Positions 31,644 through 40,160 of a stretch of DNA of 51,139 nt are shown in pieces. The translations under genes and the position numbers were made by a program. This stretch comes from UMGS172 sp045647525 (GTDB lineage: Bacteria; Bacillota; Clostridia; Oscillospirales; Acutalibacteraceae). Location of the stretch: NCBI GenBank assembly GCA_045647525.1, contig JAZRMK010000016.1, positions 1-51,139 on the forward strand, written 5' to 3'. Under the pieces are notes generated by a model, which saw only the letters and a list, made by a program, of their open reading frames with translations, searched no databases and was not told the DNA's origin. Within the stretch, counting starts at the first letter, position 1. Each line of letters begins with the position of its first letter.

Positions 31644-31891
31644 TACTCACCTTTATATTTCCTTCTTGTTGCCATACCGCCTCTGATGTGACGTTCGCTT
31701 TTGTTTTTTTCAAGAACTACTCGAACTTCTTTCCAAAGTGACGGATTGCTGCGTCTTAATCTTTCGGTCACGTCCTTATGAACTGTCGATTTACTGACTT
31801 TGAACTTTTTTGCGGCATCCCTTACTGTAGCGTCGTTTTCAATTATGTATTCCCCGAGTATTACCTCTCTTGATTCCACCGCACTTCTCAT
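31643..31891 (-). CDS. spoIIID: Sporulation transcription factor SpoIIID
   Basis: An 82-residue DNA-binding protein of the mother-cell sporulation programme. The whole length follows SpoIIID: ILGEYIIENDATVRDAAKKF, the recognition helix VSKSTVHKDVTERL, then NPSLWKEVRVVLEKNKSERH and IRGGMATRRKYKGE. The gene is the main sign in the window that the organism forms endospores. It stands alone on the minus strand. A sigma-E promoter would be expected; I could not find a convincing one in 31892-31960. Confidence 0.96.
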   Translation of the reverse strand: MRSAVESREVILGEYIIENDATVRDAAKKFKVSKSTVHKDVTERLRRSNPSLWKEVRVVLEKNKSERHIRGGMATRRKYKGE

Positions 31892-31987
31892 AAAAACTCT
31901 CCAATCTTTACCGGTACTGATTATAAATATGAGAAGTTGTCAATGAATATTCTAAATATTAGAAGTTTGGCTATCGGGAATTTTCGC

Positions 31988-32016
31988 TTGACTAAAAGGA
32001 GACAATTTATTATTAT
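31988..32016 (+). promoter_or_regulatory. Promoter of the glycosyltransferase gene
   Basis: TTGACT (31988-31993), a 17-bp spacer and TATTAT (32011-32016), 31 bases before ATG 32048. Confidence 0.75.
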
Positions 32017-32047
32017 TGTTATGTAAATCAGTTTAAGGAGAATGTGT

Positions 32048-32992
32048 ATGAAACTTTGCATCGTCATCCCGTGTTATAATGAAGCAGAAGTGCTATCGAT
32101 TACTGCAAAAGCGGTTTCTGAAAAACTGCAACATCTGATGAATGACAATAAGATTTCAAAGGACAGTAAAATAGTTTTTATCGATGACGGTTCAAAGGAT
32201 ACGACGTGGTCTCTTATAAAGTCGCACAGTGATGAAAATTGCGCCATCGAGGGAATAAAGTTAAGCCGAAACCGAGGTCATCAAAACGCACTTCTTTGCG
32301 GTCTGATGTCCGTAAAGGACAGGTTTGACGCGGTCGTTTCGATGGATGCTGACTTGCAGGATGACATTAACGCCATAGATCTTATGATAGAGAAATACAA
32401 CGACGGATGCGATGTTGTCTACGGTGTCAGAAACAATAGAAAAAAGGATTCTTTTTTTAAACGCACAACTGCGATGTGTTTTTACAAGATTATGAAATGG
32501 ATGGGTGCGGAAACGGTCTACAATCATGCAGACTACCGTCTTATGAGCCGACGTGCTCTCAATGCTTTGTCAGATTTTAGTGAGATAAACCTGTTTTTGC
32601 GTGGTCTTGTGCCGTTGGTGGGCTTTAAATCGGACTGTGTTTATTATGAGCGCGATAAAAGGGTGGCAGGTAAAAGCAAATACACCTTACGAAAAATGCT
32701 GAGTTTCGCCTTTGAAGGAATAACATCTCTTAGCGTTCGCCCGATTGAGATAATTATAAGGCTCGGAGCGTTGGTACTGATAGCAGGGCTTGCCGTTTTG
32801 GTGTATTCGCTTGTGCAACACTTTTCGGGCAATACGGAAGCGGGTTGGACCAGTATTATTGCTTCCGTCTGGGCTTTGGGCGGATTGCAGTTGTTGGCTA
32901 TCGGTGTTATAGGTAAATACATCGGCAAAATTTATATGGAGACAAAACGCCGTCCCCGATTTATTGTCGAAGAAACCACTTTTGGAGAATAA
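32048..32992 (+). CDS. Membrane-anchored family 2 glycosyltransferase (GtrB/DPM1-like)
   Basis: The ATG at 32048 is seven bases after AAGGAG; one at 32042 is too close. The 314-residue protein has a GT2 domain with CIVIPCYNEAEVL, FIDDGSKDTTW, the DxD-type SMDADLQDD and GVRNNRKKDSFFKR, then two C-terminal membrane segments (about 235-260 and 270-295), as in polyprenyl-phosphate sugar transferases. It probably loads a hexose onto undecaprenyl phosphate at the inner leaflet. It is a single gene without a flippase or glycan cluster nearby. Confidence 0.9.
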   Translation: MKLCIVIPCYNEAEVLSITAKAVSEKLQHLMNDNKISKDSKIVFIDDGSKDTTWSLIKSHSDENCAIEGIKLSRNRGHQNALLCGLMSVKDRFDAVVSMDADLQDDINAIDLMIEKYNDGCDVVYGVRNNRKKDSFFKRTTAMCFYKIMKWMGAETVYNHADYRLMSRRALNALSDFSEINLFLRGLVPLVGFKSDCVYYERDKRVAGKSKYTLRKMLSFAFEGITSLSVRPIEIIIRLGALVLIAGLAVLVYSLVQHFSGNTEAGWTSIIASVWALGGLQLLAIGVIGKYIGKIYMETKRRPRFIVEETTFGE

Positions 32993-32993
32993 T

Positions 32994-33027
32994 AAAAAGC
33001 ACTTGAGTGATTCTCAAGTGCTTTTGT
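32994..33027. terminator. Bidirectional terminator between the glycosyltransferase and citrate synthase
   Basis: AAAAGCACTTGAG (about 32995-33007) pairs with CTCAAGTGCTTTT (33012-33024) around a four-base loop, with A/T flanks on both sides. Confidence 0.9.
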
Positions 33028-33030
33028 TAT

Positions 33031-34446
33031 TTAGAAAATATGCTTCAAATTAGCAAGCGTTTCTTCATGGGCGCTGTATTCGGTGCGCTCTGAGATATTC
33101 TTATAAGGAACATTTCGAGCGATGCTCTTGTAAGCAGGGCGAATAATACGGTTGCTTGTTGTCATTTCTTCCATACGGTGTGCGCACCAACCTGTAACTC
33201 TTGCGGTTGCAAAAAGTGCGGTATAGAGTTCCTCAGGAATGCCCAACATTTCATATACGAAGCCCGAATAGAAATCAACGTTGGGAGATATAATCTTCGA
33301 ACCGCCCTTGAAGTCCAAGAAAAGTTCAGCCGAAATTTTAGCGATTTTGTCCATTAAAATTAACTCATCAATACGGCCTTTTTCTTTTGCCAGCGATTCA
33401 GCGCTGCGCCTTAAAATGACAGCTCTTGGGTCAGACTTAGTGTAAACTGCGTGACCCATTCCGTAAACAAGACCTGAACGGTCGTGAGCTTTCTTTTTGA
33501 GTATTTTTACGATATAATCAGTGATTTCCTTGTCGTTGCCCCAATCTTTAACATTTTCTTTAATGTCTTTCATCATTTCAACGACTTTGATATTTGCACC
33601 ACCGTGCTTGGAGCCTTTAAGAGAACTTACTGCTGCCGCGATTGTTGAATAAATATCGGTTCCCGATGAGGTGAGAACTCTGGTAGTAAAGGTGGAGTTG
33701 TTACCGCCACCGTGCTCTGCTTGAAGCATTAAAGCAATATCTAAAAGTCTAACTTCTTTGTCGGTATAATCCTTGTGGCTTCTGATGATGCTTAAAATGT
33801 TTTCCGCGGTTGACTTTTCGGGGTCGGGGAAACGAATGACAAGGCTTTCTTTATCATGGAAGTGACGCTTTGTCTGATAAGCATAAGCAGTGATTATCGG
33901 GAAACGAGCCAACAACTGAACACTCTGGCGAAGATTGTTCTCCAAAGAATAATCCTCTGCTAAATCGTCGTAAGAATAGAGCGCCAAAACTGCACGAGCA
34001 AGGTTGTTCATAACATTAAGGCTCGGAACTCTTAAAATCATATCCTTCGTGAAATTATCGGGAAGGAAACGCATCGCACCGACAACCTTGTTAAACTCAT
34101 CGAGCTGAGGCATAGTAGGGAGTTTGCCCATAAGCAAAAGATAAGCAATTTCCTCAAAACCGCAACGGTTTTCCTTCTCACAATTTTCTACAAGATCGTT
34201 TATTGAATAACCGCGATATGCAAGCTCACCATCTATGGGCATACGCTCGCCTTCGTTAAGAAGATAACCGTGAACGTTACAAACTTCGGTAACGCCGGCA
34301 AGAACGCCGGTTCCGTCAGCATTTCTCAAACCGCGTTTTACGTTATAACGCTCAAAGTCAGACGCGGTTATGCGTGTGTTCGATTTATATTCTGCTGTAC
34401 GATGCTCAAAATAGTTTTCAGGTATCGCGAAATTTAAATCTGACAT
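33031..34446 (-). CDS. gltA: Citrate synthase (citrate/2-methylcitrate synthase family)
   Basis: A 471-residue protein, complete. It condenses acetyl-CoA with oxaloacetate. The catalytic residues are in KHGGAN (H281), GMGHAVY (H332) and NVDFYSG (D391); LQAEHGGGNNSTF precedes them. The N-terminal 60 residues are longer than in the classical enzyme, as in the Clostridia type. It is probably used for glutamate synthesis rather than a complete TCA cycle. It lies on the minus strand behind the ACT-UPF0210 pair, but has its own promoter with a 12-bp inverted repeat around the -35 box. Confidence 0.94.
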   Translation of the reverse strand: MSDLNFAIPENYFEHRTAEYKSNTRITASDFERYNVKRGLRNADGTGVLAGVTEVCNVHGYLLNEGERMPIDGELAYRGYSINDLVENCEKENRCGFEEIAYLLLMGKLPTMPQLDEFNKVVGAMRFLPDNFTKDMILRVPSLNVMNNLARAVLALYSYDDLAEDYSLENNLRQSVQLLARFPIITAYAYQTKRHFHDKESLVIRFPDPEKSTAENILSIIRSHKDYTDKEVRLLDIALMLQAEHGGGNNSTFTTRVLTSSGTDIYSTIAAAVSSLKGSKHGGANIKVVEMMKDIKENVKDWGNDKEITDYIVKILKKKAHDRSGLVYGMGHAVYTKSDPRAVILRRSAESLAKEKGRIDELILMDKIAKISAELFLDFKGGSKIISPNVDFYSGFVYEMLGIPEELYTALFATARVTGWCAHRMEEMTTSNRIIRPAYKSIARNVPYKNISERTEYSAHEETLANLKHIF

Positions 34447-34505
34447 TTCATATCCTTTCAGGCCGAATAATCGACCGACTTAAAAATATTAAAATATTGT
34501 TAGGC

Positions 34506-34534
34506 ATTTTAACTAAAAATTAAGTTTAAGTCAA
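34506..34534 (-). promoter_or_regulatory. Promoter of gltA
   Basis: On the minus strand TTGACT (34529-34534), a 17-bp spacer and TAAAAT (34506-34511), 60 bases before the ATG. Confidence 0.8.
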
Positions 34535-34559
34535 GGAAAATAGACAAAAACTTAATTTT
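34516..34559. promoter_or_regulatory. Operator-like inverted repeat at the gltA promoter
   Basis: AAAATTAAGTTT (34516-34527) and AAACTTAATTTT (34548-34559) are perfect 12-base inverted repeats 32 bases apart, about three helix turns. One arm fills the promoter spacer and the other lies just upstream of the -35 box. This suggests a repressor or activator site of unknown identity. Confidence 0.5.
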
Positions 34560-34650
34560 ATTAGGTGAAATACTGATTTTATTTACAAAGTTCGCAAGAA
34601 AGATACAAAAAATGATGCACTTGCTTAATAAATATATGCGAATGTAAAAA

Positions 34651-36009
34651 TCAGTTTTTAAGGCTTTGCAACGGAGCAGGGATTCTTCCACCGCGATTTA
34701 TGAATTTTGCGGGTGAATAGGTGCTTACCGGCATAACGGGACCTGAACCTAAAAGACCTCCGAATGAAAGTTCATCGCCAACCTTTTTGCCAATAGCGGG
34801 TATTACGCGAACGGCGGTGGTTTTTGTGTTCACCATACCGATTGCGGCTTCATTAGCGATTATTGCTGAAATGACCTCGGCAGGAGTGTCACCCGGAATA
34901 TTTATCATATCAAGACCAACGGAGCAAACCGCAGTCATAGCTTCTAATTTTTCGATTGTAAGAGCGCCTGTTCTTGCAGCGTTTATCATACCTGCGTCCT
35001 CGGTTACGGGGATAAATGCACCTGAAAGACCGCCAACGTGGCTTGAAGCCATAACGCCGCCCTTTTTAACTGCATCGTTAAGCATCGCAAGGCAAGCGGT
35101 TGTTCCGCAAGCTCCAACCGATTCAAGACCAATTTCTTCCAAAATATGTGCGACCGAGTCTCCCACAGCGGGGGTAGGAGCCAATGATAAGTCAACGATG
35201 CCGAAGGGGACACCGAGACGTTCAGAAGCTCGCATTGCGACCAACTGACCCATACGGGTGATTTTAAATGCGGTGCGTTTGATAAGGTCGGCAACACTCG
35301 AAAGGTCAAGGTCTTTGCTTTTTGCAAGTGCAGCCCTTACAACTCCGGGACCCGAAACGCCGACGTTGATTTCACAGTCGGGTTCGCCTACACCGTGGAA
35401 AGCACCTGCCATAAAAGGATTGTCTTCGGGCGCGTTACAGAAGACAACAAGTTTTGCGGCACCAATACATTGACGATCGGCAGTAAGTTCGGCAGTTTTG
35501 CGAATGGTTTTGCCCATAAGAGCAATAGCATCCATATTAAGACCAGCTTTTGTTGAGCCGATGTTAACTGATGAACAAATGTGGTCGGTTACAGATAAAG
35601 CCTCGGGGATGCTTTCGATAAGCTCACGGTCTCCGGCTGCAAAACCTTTTTGCACCAAAGCCGAGTATCCGCCTATAAAGTTAACACCGACAGCCAAAGC
35701 AGCCTTTTCCAATGTGATTGCAAATTTCACAACATCCTTAGACTTGCAGGCTGCTGCTATCATAGCAATGGGAGTTACGGAAATACGCTTATTTATAATC
35801 GGAATGCCGAGTTCCTTTTCGATTTCTTCACAAACAGGAACAAGATTCTTTGCTAAACGCGTGATTTTTTCATAAACGTTGGCACAAGCCTTGTCAATAT
35901 CTGCATCAATGCAGTCGAGCAACGAGATACCCATAGTAACTGTACGGATATCAAGGTTCTCGTTTTCTATCATTTCAATAGTTTCAAGAATGTCCCTTGT
36001 TTCTATCAT
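34651..36009 (-). CDS. UPF0210/PFL-family protein
   Basis: A 452-residue protein of the UPF0210 (DUF711) family. Recognisable stretches are DILETIEMIENENLDIRTVTMGISLLDC (start), TPIAMIAAACKS, SVNIGSTKAGLNMDAI, GVGEPDCEINVGVSGPGVVRAAL, TPAVGDSVAHILEEIGLESVG and the glycine-rich GLLGSGPVMPVS at the end. The fold is that of pyruvate formate-lyase-like proteins but without a glycyl-radical loop that I can see. The reaction is unknown. The upstream ACT gene, 18 bases away, is its constant neighbour across Firmicutes and archaea. Confidence 0.9.
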   Translation of the reverse strand: MIETRDILETIEMIENENLDIRTVTMGISLLDCIDADIDKACANVYEKITRLAKNLVPVCEEIEKELGIPIINKRISVTPIAMIAAACKSKDVVKFAITLEKAALAVGVNFIGGYSALVQKGFAAGDRELIESIPEALSVTDHICSSVNIGSTKAGLNMDAIALMGKTIRKTAELTADRQCIGAAKLVVFCNAPEDNPFMAGAFHGVGEPDCEINVGVSGPGVVRAALAKSKDLDLSSVADLIKRTAFKITRMGQLVAMRASERLGVPFGIVDLSLAPTPAVGDSVAHILEEIGLESVGACGTTACLAMLNDAVKKGGVMASSHVGGLSGAFIPVTEDAGMINAARTGALTIEKLEAMTAVCSVGLDMINIPGDTPAEVISAIIANEAAIGMVNTKTTAVRVIPAIGKKVGDELSFGGLLGSGPVMPVSTYSPAKFINRGGRIPAPLQSLKN

Positions 36010-36027
36010 TACGTTACTCTCCTTTGG

Positions 36028-36297
36028 TTAAATACGGTGCATTGAATTGAATATATCCTCGTGCATTACGCGAATGGACATACCGATCTTTTCACCCAAA
36101 GTTGACATTTCGTCAGTGAACTTGACAAAGGGGATGCTTACGTTGCTGATATCAACTATCATAGTCATACAGAACATTTCTTGCATAATAGTTTGAGATA
36201 CTTCGATTACATTTACGTTGTAATTTGCGCATTCGCCGGAAACCTTAGCCAAAATGCCCACGGTATCTTTTCCTACAACTGTTATTACTGCTTTCAT
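36028..36297 (-). CDS. ACT-domain protein (UPF0237)
   Basis: An 89-residue single ACT domain: AVITVVGKDTVGILAKVSGECANYNVNVIEVSQTI covers the first strand-helix-strand, followed by FCMTMIVDI. ACT domains bind amino acids and regulate enzymes. It is the first gene of the pair with UPF0210, so it is probably the sensor for that protein. AAGGAAG lies about 10 bases before the ATG. Confidence 0.93.
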   Translation of the reverse strand: MKAVITVVGKDTVGILAKVSGECANYNVNVIEVSQTIMQEMFCMTMIVDISNVSIPFVKFTDEMSTLGEKIGMSIRVMHEDIFNSMHRI

Positions 36298-36335
36298 TCT
36301 GAAAACACTTCCTTAAATTTATTTATATTCAATTT

Positions 36336-36364
36336 ATAATAACATAATTCGACAGTAAAGTAAA
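36336..36364 (-). promoter_or_regulatory. Promoter of the ACT-UPF0210 pair
   Basis: On the minus strand TTTACT (36359-36364), a 17-bp spacer and TATTAT (36336-36341), 38 bases before the ATG. Confidence 0.7.
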
Positions 36365-36409
36365 CAATTATTTTCACGGTGGCAAAGCAACATATTGAGT
36401 GTATTTTAA

Positions 36410-36438
36410 TTGATTTATGTTATGATTTGTGGTAAAAT
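36410..36438 (+). promoter_or_regulatory. Promoter of the membrane-anchored unknown gene
   Basis: TTGATT (36410-36415), a 17-bp spacer and TAAAAT (36433-36438) with TGTGG in front, an extended -10, 61 bases before ATG 36500. Confidence 0.65.
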
Positions 36439-36499
36439 GACTGTGTTAATAAAAATTTTCCAGCATAGAAAACATTTTTCGTTAAAAAGGGTAAAAGAT

Positions 36500-37168
36500 A
36501 TGAAAAAAGACAGAGTGAAATCAAACAAAGAAGAATCAACTATTTTCGGTGTGCGCAACAAATCAAAATCTAATGCCCAAACATCAACCAAAAGTAAAAT
36601 CAGTAAAAAGGTTGTAATATGGGTTGCGGTAGCATTGATTGCGTTGTTTGTCGTTCTTCCTTGGGGCATTGTGCAGATAGTTAAAATTTCCGAGAATACG
36701 CTAACGCCTTTTAGTGAACGAGTTGAAGATGTTGTGGCAACCGACTATGCCACCGAGGTTTTTTCACTTAAATCGAGTGACTTTAAAAATATAAACGCCA
36801 CTGAGAAGATACTTGACACACTCTGCCTTGTAGATCGCCTTTACGGATATACTGTTAGTGTCAAAACAGGCGATGTCAACACGATAGTTGTTACATTTAG
36901 CCAGTCTCACCATCCGACGATGGACAAAGAGTACGAGGAAACCATGATAAATTATTCGTGCGCAATCATGGCATTGGTTGAAAATGCAGATATGGTTGAG
37001 TGGAAATATCCGTCAACTTCACAAGGGGATGAAGGCGGTGCTTTCAGTCGTGCCGATGGTCTGACCTACTTGGGCTATCCTCTTAGTGAGTATGCAAAAA
37101 CTAAGGAAGGCATTCAAATGCTTTTGGTCGACATAGGGTTATCTGAAGATTTAAGAGGATACAGATAG
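36500..37168 (+). CDS. Membrane-anchored unknown protein, possibly DUF4825
   Basis: A 222-residue protein starting at ATG 36500, with AAAGGG about eight bases upstream; the frame is open to 36410 but that part overlaps the promoter. A basic, Ser/Lys-rich cytoplasmic head of about 37 residues precedes one membrane segment (38-62). The outside domain has LKSSDFKNINATEKILDTL, YGYTVSVKTGDVNTIVVTFSQ and NADMVEWKYP, which remind me of DUF4825 domains found in Clostridia sensor proteins. The assignment is tentative. No signalling partner is adjacent; the Rnf operon follows with its own promoter. Confidence 0.7.
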   Translation: MKKDRVKSNKEESTIFGVRNKSKSNAQTSTKSKISKKVVIWVAVALIALFVVLPWGIVQIVKISENTLTPFSERVEDVVATDYATEVFSLKSSDFKNINATEKILDTLCLVDRLYGYTVSVKTGDVNTIVVTFSQSHHPTMDKEYEETMINYSCAIMALVENADMVEWKYPSTSQGDEGGAFSRADGLTYLGYPLSEYAKTKEGIQMLLVDIGLSEDLRGYR

Positions 37169-37196
37169 CAGTATATTGTCAATAATTTATCATTTC

Positions 37197-37226
37197 TTGT
37201 AAAATAATATTCCTATGTGGTAAAAT
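37197..37226 (+). promoter_or_regulatory. Promoter of the rnf operon
   Basis: TTGTAA (37197-37202), an 18-bp spacer and TAAAAT (37221-37226) preceded by TGTGG, an extended -10, 56 bases before rnfC. Confidence 0.65.
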
Positions 37227-37281
37227 ATGTTAGTAGTTAATTAAAATAAATTTTGCGAAAATACGATTTCAGGAGGAAAAG

Positions 37282-38613
37282 ATGGAAAAAATCGAACCGA
37301 TTCTTCGTCCGTTTAAGAGGAGCCATGGTGGAGTGCACCTTCCTCATTTTAAAAACACTGCTGAAATAGCTTCGGTAGTTATGCCTGCCCCTAAAACTGT
37401 GGTAATACCTATGCAGCAGCACATTGGTGCGCCGTGCACACCTTGTGTAAAAAAGGGGGATGCCGTTTGCGTTGGCACCAAGATAGGTGACAGCGATAAA
37501 TTTGTAAGCGCGCCGATTCATTCAAGTGTTTCGGGTGTTGTGAGTTCTATCGGTGAAATCACACTTCCTTCGGGTCAGAAAACGACAACTGTTGTTATCG
37601 AGTCGGACGGGCTTGATACTGTTGACGAATCATTGTCACCCGTAAAGGTGGAGACTGCCGAGGATCTGGTCAAAGCTGCAAGGGATTGTGGACTTGTCGG
37701 TCTTGGTGGAGCAGGTTTCCCGGCACACGTAAAGCTCACTAAGCAGGAGTCAAAACCGCTTGATACTCTCATTATCAATGCTGCCGAGTGTGAACCTTAT
37801 ATAACTTCCGACTATCGTGAGTGTATCGAGTATGCGGAAAACGTTCTCGATGCCATCTATCTTATAAAAGAAATAATCGGTTTTGAGAGAGTTATCATTT
37901 GTGTTGAAGACAATAAGCCTAAGGCTATAAAGGAACTTCACAAAATAGCGTCTGATAAGCGCGATGTGGGCAATAAGGTCCAATTGATGAAGCTGAAATC
38001 GCGTTATCCGCAAGGTGCGGAAAAGGTTTTGGTGTACACGGCGACTGGAAGAAAAATACCTTTGGGGAAATTGCCTTCTGATGTTGGTTGTGTCGTTATG
38101 AATATAACCAGTGTTTCAACACTGAATAAGTATATTAAAACAGGTATGCCTTTGGTAACCAAGACTGTTACTGTTGACGGTGCAGTAAAGGAACCGAAAA
38201 ATGTCGTAGTTCGCATCGGAACATCGGTAAGGGATGTTATTGAATTCTGCGGCGGATTTGTCGGTGCTCCGAGAAAGATTCTTTACGGTGGACCGATGAT
38301 GGGTACCGCGTTGGTAAGTCAGGATATGCCCGTGCTTAAACAGAACAACGCGATTCTGGTGTTTGATCGCAAAATGGCGGAAATTCCAAAGGAATCGCCG
38401 TGCATCAGGTGTGGACGTTGCGCTGCGGCTTGCCCCGTGAAAATTCAGCCGTTTGAAATTGAGGCAGCTTTAAGAAGCGGCGATGCCGAGGAAATCAAAG
38501 AACTTCACGCTGATTACTGTATGGAATGCGGTTGTTGTTCTTATGTTTGCCCGGCCAAGAGAAATTTGACACAGTCGGTGCGCTTGGCAAAGGCTGAAAT
38601 CAGAAAGAAGTAA
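37282..38613 (+). CDS. rnfC: Rnf complex subunit C (NADH-binding, FMN, two [4Fe-4S])
   Basis: A 443-residue peripheral subunit that passes electrons to NAD+. GGAGG precedes the ATG. The N-terminal part has GGVHLPHFKNTAEI and MQQHIGAPCTPCVKKGD. The flavin/NADH domain has GLVGLGGAGFPAHVKL and NAAECEPYITSDYR. Two [4Fe-4S] motifs follow: CIRCGRCAAACPVKIQP and CMECGCCSYVCPAKRNLTQ. The short form without the long helical C-terminal repeat of E. coli RsxC is normal for Clostridia. It is first in the order C-D-G-E-A-B. Confidence 0.96.
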   Translation: MEKIEPILRPFKRSHGGVHLPHFKNTAEIASVVMPAPKTVVIPMQQHIGAPCTPCVKKGDAVCVGTKIGDSDKFVSAPIHSSVSGVVSSIGEITLPSGQKTTTVVIESDGLDTVDESLSPVKVETAEDLVKAARDCGLVGLGGAGFPAHVKLTKQESKPLDTLIINAAECEPYITSDYRECIEYAENVLDAIYLIKEIIGFERVIICVEDNKPKAIKELHKIASDKRDVGNKVQLMKLKSRYPQGAEKVLVYTATGRKIPLGKLPSDVGCVVMNITSVSTLNKYIKTGMPLVTKTVTVDGAVKEPKNVVVRIGTSVRDVIEFCGGFVGAPRKILYGGPMMGTALVSQDMPVLKQNNAILVFDRKMAEIPKESPCIRCGRCAAACPVKIQPFEIEAALRSGDAEEIKELHADYCMECGCCSYVCPAKRNLTQSVRLAKAEIRKK

Positions 38614-38628
38614 AGGAGAAAGAACGGA

Positions 38629-39594
38629 ATGGAAAAATTTTTAGTTACTCATTCTCCGCACATTCGCCATTGTGATACAACCAGGGGAATTATGGCGGAT
38701 GTTATAATTGCTTTGTTGCCTGCCGCAGTTGCAGGATGCTACATTTTTGGATGGAGTTCACTGTGGGTGATTCTCACCTGCGTTATAACTGCCGTTCTTG
38801 CGGAATATATCTGCCGCAAGGTTATGAAAAGGCAGAATACGATAGGTGACTTGTCAGCAGTTGTTACAGGTCTTTTGTTGGCATTAAACCTTCCGCCTGA
38901 ATTTCCTTTATGGATGGCTGCAATCGGAAGTATTATAGCTATTGTTGTTATAAAGCAAATGTTTGGCGGTATAGGACATAATTTTGCCAACCCTGCTATC
39001 GCAGCAAGAGTCGCGTTGATTGTTTCGTTCCCGACAGCTATGACTACTTGGACGGCTCCTTTCGGCAGCACTGCCGAAACAACCACAAGCGCCACAACAG
39101 GTGAGGTTGTTGATGTTCTTACAAGCGCTACTCCGTTGTCGTCCGATGCCATTAAAGCCGGTTCTTACAGTATTACGGAACTTTTCTTCGGTCAGCATCC
39201 GGGATGTATAGGTGAAACTTTTTCGTTGTTGCTTATTGTTGGCGGAATCTACCTTGTTATAAGAAGGGTTATTACACCTACTGTACCTATATGCTTTGTA
39301 GGAACCGTTGCTATATGCTCTTTTATCGCGGGTGAAAATCCGCTTTATATGATACTTTCGGGTGGTTTGCTCATTGGCGCTATTTTTATGGCTACCGACT
39401 ATACAACAAGCCCTGCAAATTGGAAAGGTAAGATAATATTCGGTGTTGGCTGTGGCCTTATAACCTTCCTTATCCGTCATTTCGGATACTTGCCGGAAGG
39501 CGTTTCGTATGCCATATTGCTTATGAACATTTTGACACCTCATATCAATAAGATTACGGCTCCCAAGCCTTTCGGAATGGAGGCTGCAAAATAA
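38629..39594 (+). CDS. rnfD: Rnf complex subunit D (integral membrane flavoprotein)
   Basis: A 321-residue membrane protein with eight or nine hydrophobic segments. The covalent FMN site is the Thr of DVLTSATPLSS. Other RnfD/NqrB signs are SPHIRHCDTTRGIM at the start, GGIGHNFANPAIAARVAL, and MATDYTTSPANWKGKI. It carries electrons across the membrane and takes part in ion translocation. It starts 15 bases after rnfC and overlaps rnfG by one base. Confidence 0.96.
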   Translation: MEKFLVTHSPHIRHCDTTRGIMADVIIALLPAAVAGCYIFGWSSLWVILTCVITAVLAEYICRKVMKRQNTIGDLSAVVTGLLLALNLPPEFPLWMAAIGSIIAIVVIKQMFGGIGHNFANPAIAARVALIVSFPTAMTTWTAPFGSTAETTTSATTGEVVDVLTSATPLSSDAIKAGSYSITELFFGQHPGCIGETFSLLLIVGGIYLVIRRVITPTVPICFVGTVAICSFIAGENPLYMILSGGLLIGAIFMATDYTTSPANWKGKIIFGVGCGLITFLIRHFGYLPEGVSYAILLMNILTPHINKITAPKPFGMEAAK

Positions 39595-40160
39595 TGGGTA
39601 AGGTAAAGACTATTATTGTTACAACCGTTGCTTTAACTGTTATCTGTGTTGTTGCAACCGTTGCTTTGGCGCTGACTAATCAGTTGACCTCTAAAAAAAT
39701 AGCAGAAGTTGCTCTAAATGCGGAAAAAGAGGCTATGAACCGCGTAATATCAGCAGCTCAATACAAAAAAGGCACTGTGGCTGTTGGTGATGATATTGTT
39801 TATTATGACGCATACGATAATGACGGCAACCTTATAGGCAACATTTTCACCACCTCTGCTCACGGTTACGGCGGTGAGGTCAAGGTTATGACCGGCATCG
39901 GCACCGACGGTAAGATAATTGCCATCGAGGTGCTTAGTGTTGACGATGAAACTCCCGGTCTTGGACAGAATGCGGGAAAGAGTAGTTTTTGGGAGGCCTT
40001 TAAAGGCAAATCCGGAACGATTGCTATTGTCAAGGGAGAAGCAAAAGACGGTGAAATCAAGGCGCTCACAGGTGCTACGATTACATCTAACGCGGTAAGA
40101 GATGCTGTTAACAAAGCACTTGATGCCAGAGAACTGATAATAGGGGAGGCGGAGAACTAA
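39594..40160 (+). CDS. rnfG: Rnf complex subunit G (covalent FMN, extracytoplasmic)
   Basis: A 188-residue protein with one N-terminal membrane anchor (about 7-27) and an outside FMN-binding domain. The flavin is attached to Thr in ALTGATITSNAV, the S/TGATxT motif. DDETPGLGQNAGKSSFWEAFKGK is the other family landmark. Start and stop overlap the neighbouring genes by one base each (TAATG). It belongs to the Na+/H+-translocating ferredoxin:NAD+ oxidoreductase. Confidence 0.95.
   Translation: MGKVKTIIVTTVALTVICVVATVALALTNQLTSKKIAEVALNAEKEAMNRVISAAQYKKGTVAVGDDIVYYDAYDNDGNLIGNIFTTSAHGYGGEVKVMTGIGTDGKIIAIEVLSVDDETPGLGQNAGKSSFWEAFKGKSGTIAIVKGEAKDGEIKALTGATITSNAVRDAVNKALDARELIIGEAEN

Noticed and set aside
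31892..31960. TTGACA and TATAAT on the minus strand before spoIIID as a promoter
   Set aside because: The spacing is only 12 bp, too short for sigma-A, and no good sigma-E boxes are visible.
34572..34655. Nine-base inverted repeat ACTGATTTT/AAAATCAGT as terminator of the UPF0210 gene
   Set aside because: Arms are 66 bases apart, AT-rich and lack a T run; no stable hairpin.
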